A stretch of DNA of 64,000 nt, taken from the NCBI GenBank assembly GCA_029210945.1, contig JARGGH010000001.1, positions 1-64,000 on the forward strand. Reading direction: 5' to 3'. A program made the position numbers and the translations under genes. Numbering within the stretch: the first letter of the stretch is position 1; the number at the start of each line of letters is the position of its first letter. The notes beneath the pieces are model-generated. The model ran no database searches. It saw nothing but the letters and a program-made list of their open reading frames with translations, and had not been told where the DNA came from. This DNA is from Anaerolineales bacterium (GTDB lineage: Bacteria > Chloroflexota > Anaerolineae > Anaerolineales > E44-bin32). Positions 60,319 to 64,000 of the stretch are shown here, piece by piece.

Positions 60319-61032
60319 TCAGTCGATGCCCAGGTAGGCTTTCTGTACAGTCGGATTCTCGCGCAAGCCTTCCGCTGAATCCTTCAGGACAATCTCGCCG
60401 GTCTGAAGTACATAGCCACGGCTTGCAATCTGGAGCGCCATGTGTGCGTTCTGCTCGACCAGCAAAACGGTCGTACCCTCTTTGTTGATATCGACGATCG
60501 TGTCGAACACGCTCTCAACGAGGACCGGTGCGAGCCCCATGGATGGCTCATCCATCAGGAGCAGGGAGGGACGGGCCATCAAGGCACGTGCCGTCGCAAG
60601 CATCTGCTGCTCGCCACCGCTGAGTGTGCCTGCAACCTGTGTCCTGCGTTCTTCCAGTCGTGGGAAAAGGTCGAAAACCCGCTCCATATCTGCAGAGATC
60701 CCACCTCGATCGGATCGATGAAATGCTCCCATATCGAGGTTTTCGCTGACCGTCAAGCGGGAGAAGACTCCACGACCTTCGGGGACCATCGAGACGCCTT
60801 TGTAGACGACTTCGTGGGCCGAGAAAGGCGCCAGATCTTCTCCATTGAGGTGGACATGGCCCTGGCGCGGTTTTAACAAGCCGCTAATCGTTTTCAGCGT
60901 TGTCGATTTTCCGGCGCCATTGGCCCCGATCAAAGTGACGATTTCACCTTCTTCAACCGTGATCGAGATGCCCTTGAGGGCATGGATGTTGCCGTAGTAG
61001 GCATGGACGTCGTGTACTTCAAGCATTGCCAT
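60319..61032 (-). CDS. livF: Branched-chain amino acid ABC transporter, ATPase LivF
   Basis: 237 residues: Walker A GANGAGKSTT (about 35-44), the signature LSGGEQQ, Walker B LLLMDEPS, and H-loop region ending in VLLVEQNAH. The length and sequence fit LivF. It pairs with LivG to energise uptake of branched-chain amino acids or relatives; urea, amide and aromatic amino acid transporters share this architecture. Upstream GAGGAG supports ATG 61032. Last gene of the liv operon. Confidence 0.94.
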   Translation of the reverse strand: MAMLEVHDVHAYYGNIHALKGISITVEEGEIVTLIGANGAGKSTTLKTISGLLKPRQGHVHLNGEDLAPFSAHEVVYKGVSMVPEGRGVFSRLTVSENLDMGAFHRSDRGGISADMERVFDLFPRLEERRTQVAGTLSGGEQQMLATARALMARPSLLLMDEPSMGLAPVLVESVFDTIVDINKEGTTVLLVEQNAHMALQIASRGYVLQTGEIVLKDSAEGLRENPTVQKAYLGID

Positions 61033-61044
61033 GGGGATTGCTCC

Positions 61045-61851
61045 TCATGTTCCTGTCTCTGTTTCGAGGCCCGTGGCGGTACCTCGTCCCAGATACGCTT
61101 CGATGACTTCAGGGTTGTTCTGGATCTCCGCCGGTGTGCCTTCGGCGATCTTCACGCCGTAATCCAGCACAGTCACACGTTCGGAAATACCCATCACGAC
61201 GCGCATATCGTGCTCGATAAGCAGGATCGTGATCCCCAACTCATCGCGTAGGCGCCGGATGAAATGCATCGTCTCTGCCGACTCGTTCGGGTTCATGCCG
61301 GCGGTCGGCTCGTCCAGCAGGAGAAGCTTTGGCTGATTGGCCAGTGCACGCGCGATCTCCAGCCGGCGCTGGTCACCGTAGGGCAGGTTCTTTGCCAGCA
61401 GATCACCTTTGCCTTCCAGACCTACAAACTTGAGAATGCGGTTGGCTTCGGCCTGGGCCCACTCCTCTTCTTTACGCGTGCCTCGGGATCCAACCACTGC
61501 GCCGATAAAATTCGATTTGAGTCGGGGTTCCATGCCGACGAGAATATTCTCGATCGCGCTCATGTTCTCAAAGAGCCGAATGTTCTGATAGGTTCTGGAG
61601 ACATGCCGCTGGGCGATTTGGTCTGGCGAACGACCATCGATCCGCTCACCGGAGAAGTAGATTTCGCCCGAATCGATTAGATAGAAACCTGTGACGCAGT
61701 TGAAGTAGGTCGTTTTCCCGGCGCCATTGGGCCCAATGATGCTGACTATTGAACCCTCCGGCACGTGGAAATCAAAGTTGTTCACAGCCACAAGACCACC
61801 GAAGCTTTTCGTGACTGCATTTGATTGGAGGATCATGCCATTCTCTGTCAT
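61045..61851 (-). CDS. livG: Branched-chain amino acid ABC transporter, ATPase LivG
   Basis: 268 residues: Walker A GPNGAGKTTYFN, the signature region LPYGDQRRLEIA (the LivG form of LSGGQ), Walker B LLLLDEPTAGMNPNE, and ILLIEHDMRVVMGISE. The insertion between the signature and Walker A, of about 25 residues, is typical of LivG. It works with LivF, LivM and LivH. It begins four bases after the livM stop. Confidence 0.94.
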   Translation of the reverse strand: MTENGMILQSNAVTKSFGGLVAVNNFDFHVPEGSIVSIIGPNGAGKTTYFNCVTGFYLIDSGEIYFSGERIDGRSPDQIAQRHVSRTYQNIRLFENMSAIENILVGMEPRLKSNFIGAVVGSRGTRKEEEWAQAEANRILKFVGLEGKGDLLAKNLPYGDQRRLEIARALANQPKLLLLDEPTAGMNPNESAETMHFIRRLRDELGITILLIEHDMRVVMGISERVTVLDYGVKIAEGTPAEIQNNPEVIEAYLGRGTATGLETETGT

Positions 61852-61855
61852 GCGA

Positions 61856-63553
61856 TCAATCTCCTGCCTCGTTCGCTAACGCTCCCGCTTCTGTGAAGTC
61901 GTCTTCGTCCGAGCGCAATTCTCTGCGGCGGACCGCTGAGGGCCAGAAACCTTCTGGTTTCATCAACATCATAACGATCAGCAGCGCGCCATACATGAGT
62001 AACCGGTATTCGGCGAACTCACGCAGAAGCTCGGGGAGGCCAACGAGGATCAGCGCACCAACGACAACACCCGGCAGACTGCCCATCCCACCAACAATAA
62101 TCAAACTGAGCACGTTGATCGAGATCAGCAGGTTGAAACTGTGCGGGAAGATGGAGGTCAGTTTGCTGGCGAAGATCGCTCCGGACAAGCCAGAGAACGC
62201 GGCCCCGATGCTGAATGCCAGCAGTTTTGTGCTGACCAGCGTGATGCCCATCGCCTCGGCGACGTCTTCGTCCTCACGCATCGCCATCCACTGCCGGCCA
62301 AGGCGGGATTCGCTCAGCCGCCAGGAGACGAAGGCGGCCAGCAGACAGCCTGCCAGAATCACGTAGTAGAGCTGTTCAGGCTGCACGAGTGAGGTGCCGA
62401 AGAACGGCGGTTTAGGGATCTGCAAAATTCCCTGGGCACCGCCGATGACCGGTTTGAGCATGTCGGATAGTGCCAGGATGCGGATGATCTCGCCAAAACC
62501 CAGCGTGACGATGGCGAGGTAGTCCCCCCGCATGCGTAAAACCGGGAGCCCGAGCATCAAGCCAAAAAACGCCGAGATTGCAACGCAGAACGGCAGCGCG
62601 CTCCAGAATGTGAGATCGCTGATGCCTAACGAGCCATTTGATGTGAAAACCGCCATGGAATAGGCGCCGATCGCGAAGAAGGCCACATAGCCAAGGTCGA
62701 GCAAGCCGGCGAAGCCGACGACGATGTTCAATCCAAGTCCCATCAGGGCGAAGATGCCCACATTGTTAATGACCTCGGAGAGATAGGTCCCGAGGATCAG
62801 CGGCAGGATCAGCAAGAGGACGACTCCGGCTGCGATCGACGCGAGCCGGAGGTTTCGCTGTCGGGCAGGGGGCAGCGATGAAATCTGCTCCTGGACAGTT
62901 TCCTTGCGACGGCCCCAGAACGCCGCAATCACGGTGATCACGATGAAGAGCGCCAGCGCCGCGAACGGATTCAAGGCTTTCCCGTCGAAAAGGATCTGGT
63001 TGATCCCGGAGCCGAAAAACGCTCTCAGCCGGTTTGACAGGATTTCGGAGAACAGACCGATCGTGAGCGTCCAGAGCAGGCCGCTGGACAGCGGCGAGCG
63101 GATCTGGTCAGGAAGGTTATAGGCGATCGCTGCGAGCACCCCCGTCGCCGCGAACACCCCGGTCAGGATCAGGCTGCCGGCGATGACGCCTTGATTAAAG
63201 GTCAAGAGCTCGATCAAAGCTGGCGAGACATTTGGCAAGAATTGCCTGAGATCCAGTGTTGAGGCTGCGACAATCAGGGCGACCAACGGCAGCGCCGCAA
63301 CGATCCCGGTGATGAGGCCGTACAGGATCGCTGAGATGGCTTTCGCTTCCGGAGCTTGCCGGGCGGACATGTATGCCAGAAGAAGCGGCGCCGCGAGCAG
63401 GATGACCTCTCCGAGCGTCAATACGTTTGTCACCAACTCTCGCTGCCCGAACAACGCAACCATACCGATGGCGCTCAAGCCAAGCGAGATGCCGCCTGCG
63501 ATCAAGCCCAACCGGAGAGGTATTCTGAGGTCGTTCATCGATGTTTTAGCCAT
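61856..63553 (-). CDS. livM: Branched-chain amino acid ABC transporter permease LivM, N-terminally extended
   Basis: 565 residues, against about 320-420 for most LivM. The C-terminal 330 residues are a normal BPD_transp_2 permease: GLGLNIVVGFAGLLDLGYVAFFAIGAY and LGLPVLRMRGDYLAIVTLGFGEIIR, then GGMGSLPGVVVGA. The first 230 residues add about six further hydrophobic helices separated by loops, with no recognised domain. GAGGTGAGGT directly before ATG 63553 makes this start firm, so the extension is real. Confidence 0.93.
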   Translation of the reverse strand: MAKTSMNDLRIPLRLGLIAGGISLGLSAIGMVALFGQRELVTNVLTLGEVILLAAPLLLAYMSARQAPEAKAISAILYGLITGIVAALPLVALIVAASTLDLRQFLPNVSPALIELLTFNQGVIAGSLILTGVFAATGVLAAIAYNLPDQIRSPLSSGLLWTLTIGLFSEILSNRLRAFFGSGINQILFDGKALNPFAALALFIVITVIAAFWGRRKETVQEQISSLPPARQRNLRLASIAAGVVLLLILPLILGTYLSEVINNVGIFALMGLGLNIVVGFAGLLDLGYVAFFAIGAYSMAVFTSNGSLGISDLTFWSALPFCVAISAFFGLMLGLPVLRMRGDYLAIVTLGFGEIIRILALSDMLKPVIGGAQGILQIPKPPFFGTSLVQPEQLYYVILAGCLLAAFVSWRLSESRLGRQWMAMREDEDVAEAMGITLVSTKLLAFSIGAAFSGLSGAIFASKLTSIFPHSFNLLISINVLSLIIVGGMGSLPGVVVGALILVGLPELLREFAEYRLLMYGALLIVMMLMKPEGFWPSAVRRRELRSDEDDFTEAGALANEAGD

Positions 63554-63561
63554 ACCTCACC

Positions 63562-64000
63562 TCACGCTTTCTCTTCGCTCAAGCGTTCACCGAGGATGCC
63601 CTGCGGTCTGAAGATGAGCACGAAGACCAGCATCGTGAACGCGATCACGTCTTTAAGTTGATGGGGAGCCGGGATCCCGAGCCCTTCAAGGAAGAGGGCT
63701 GGTCCGACGCTCTCGAACATGCCCAGGAAGAACCCGCCGATCGCTGCTCCGGGAACACTCCCAATCCCGCCCAGGACCGCGGCGGTGAAGGCCTTGATGC
63801 CGGGGATGAAGCCCATGAAGAAATGCACCTGCCGGAATACAAGGGCGAAGAGGACGCCGGCGACACCGGCCATCGCCGCCCCGGTAGCGAAGGTTATCGT
63901 CACGGTGCGGTCGACATCGATGCCCATCAAGGCGGCGACGTCTTTATCTTCAGCAACTGCACGAATCGCTTTACCAATCTTGGTGCGCATGATGAAGAAG
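63562..64000 (-). CDS. livH: Branched-chain amino acid ABC transporter permease LivH (partial)
   Basis: The C-terminal 145 residues of LivH are present; the frame stays open to the window edge, so the gene begins right of 64000. Motifs are GKAIRAVAEDKDVAALMGID (cytoplasmic loop that contacts the ATPases), IKAFTAAVLGGIGSVPGA, and IFRPQGILGE near the end. It is the first liv gene seen; a binding protein would probably lie further right. The stop is eight bases ahead of livM. Confidence 0.92.
   Translation of the reverse strand, partial: FFIMRTKIGKAIRAVAEDKDVAALMGIDVDRTVTITFATGAAMAGVAGVLFALVFRQVHFFMGFIPGIKAFTAAVLGGIGSVPGAAIGGFFLGMFESVGPALFLEGLGIPAPHQLKDVIAFTMLVFVLIFRPQGILGERLSEEKA

Overview
This looks like a bacterial chromosome segment of about 57 % GC with densely packed operons. 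Several traits suggest an anaerobic member of the Chloroflexota: Thr-Pro rich TPTPT linkers, a zinc-ribbon/LysM protein, HAMP-GAF sensor arrays, a PSP1 (RicT-like) protein, and ferredoxin- and Etf-linked 2-oxoacid metabolism. That assignment is inference; there is no rRNA or marker gene here to prove it. Only one tRNA (Gly, anticodon CCC) was found, and no CRISPR, prophage or complete insertion sequence.

Layout. Positions 1-75 look like the 3' tail of a group II intron. 144-10392 (+) holds mostly single-function genes: PSP1, PIG-L deacetylase, an S51-peptidase-like protein without its nucleophile, a BtuF-like protein, a metal P1B-ATPase with a CSC motif, an unknown membrane family, threonine dehydratase, a small membrane protein, selD and malate dehydrogenase. 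selD is best read as a selenoprotein gene starting at 8252, with TGA at 8342 as selenocysteine. 10465-12895 (-) encodes a LysM protein, an HD protein and a SanA/YdcF-like protein. 13596-17302 (+) is a FadR-type regulator with a clear promoter and palindromic operator, driving korAB (2-oxoacid:ferredoxin oxidoreductase); 17463 is a paralogue of the membrane protein at 5790.

The metabolic core is 18799-37234. A minus-strand operon (27244 down to 18799) encodes a SucC-like ligase fused to a ferredoxin domain, a SucD-like subunit, a citryl-CoA-lyase-type protein, an HD-like protein, a LeuC/LeuD-type aconitase, an isocitrate-dehydrogenase-family enzyme and a MmgE/PrpD protein. Divergent from it (28018 to 37234, +) is a coupled series: a four-subunit 2-oxoacid:ferredoxin oxidoreductase, a double HdrA fused to MvhD, an HdrCB-like protein and EtfAB. 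Together they suggest citrate/2-oxoglutarate interconversion (reductive or reversible TCA direction) with flavin-based electron bifurcation or confurcation. A repeat of about 190 bp occurs upstream of this minus operon and again upstream of the regulator-korAB operon, in the same orientation relative to the downstream genes.

37253-42064 (-) holds pyruvate kinase, a CoA-transferase, alanine dehydrogenase and ornithine carbamoyltransferase. 42161-56167 (-) is a large signalling operon: two receivers, three multi-GAF proteins without kinase domains, a ParA-like ATPase, one PAS-GAF histidine kinase, a threonine-synthase-like enzyme fused to a receiver, and an EamA transporter. 56735-64000 (-) carries tRNA-Gly, CinA, an amino-acid oxidase-like flavoprotein, an ornithine-cyclodeaminase-family enzyme and the branched-chain amino acid ABC transporter genes livF, livG, livM and partial livH.
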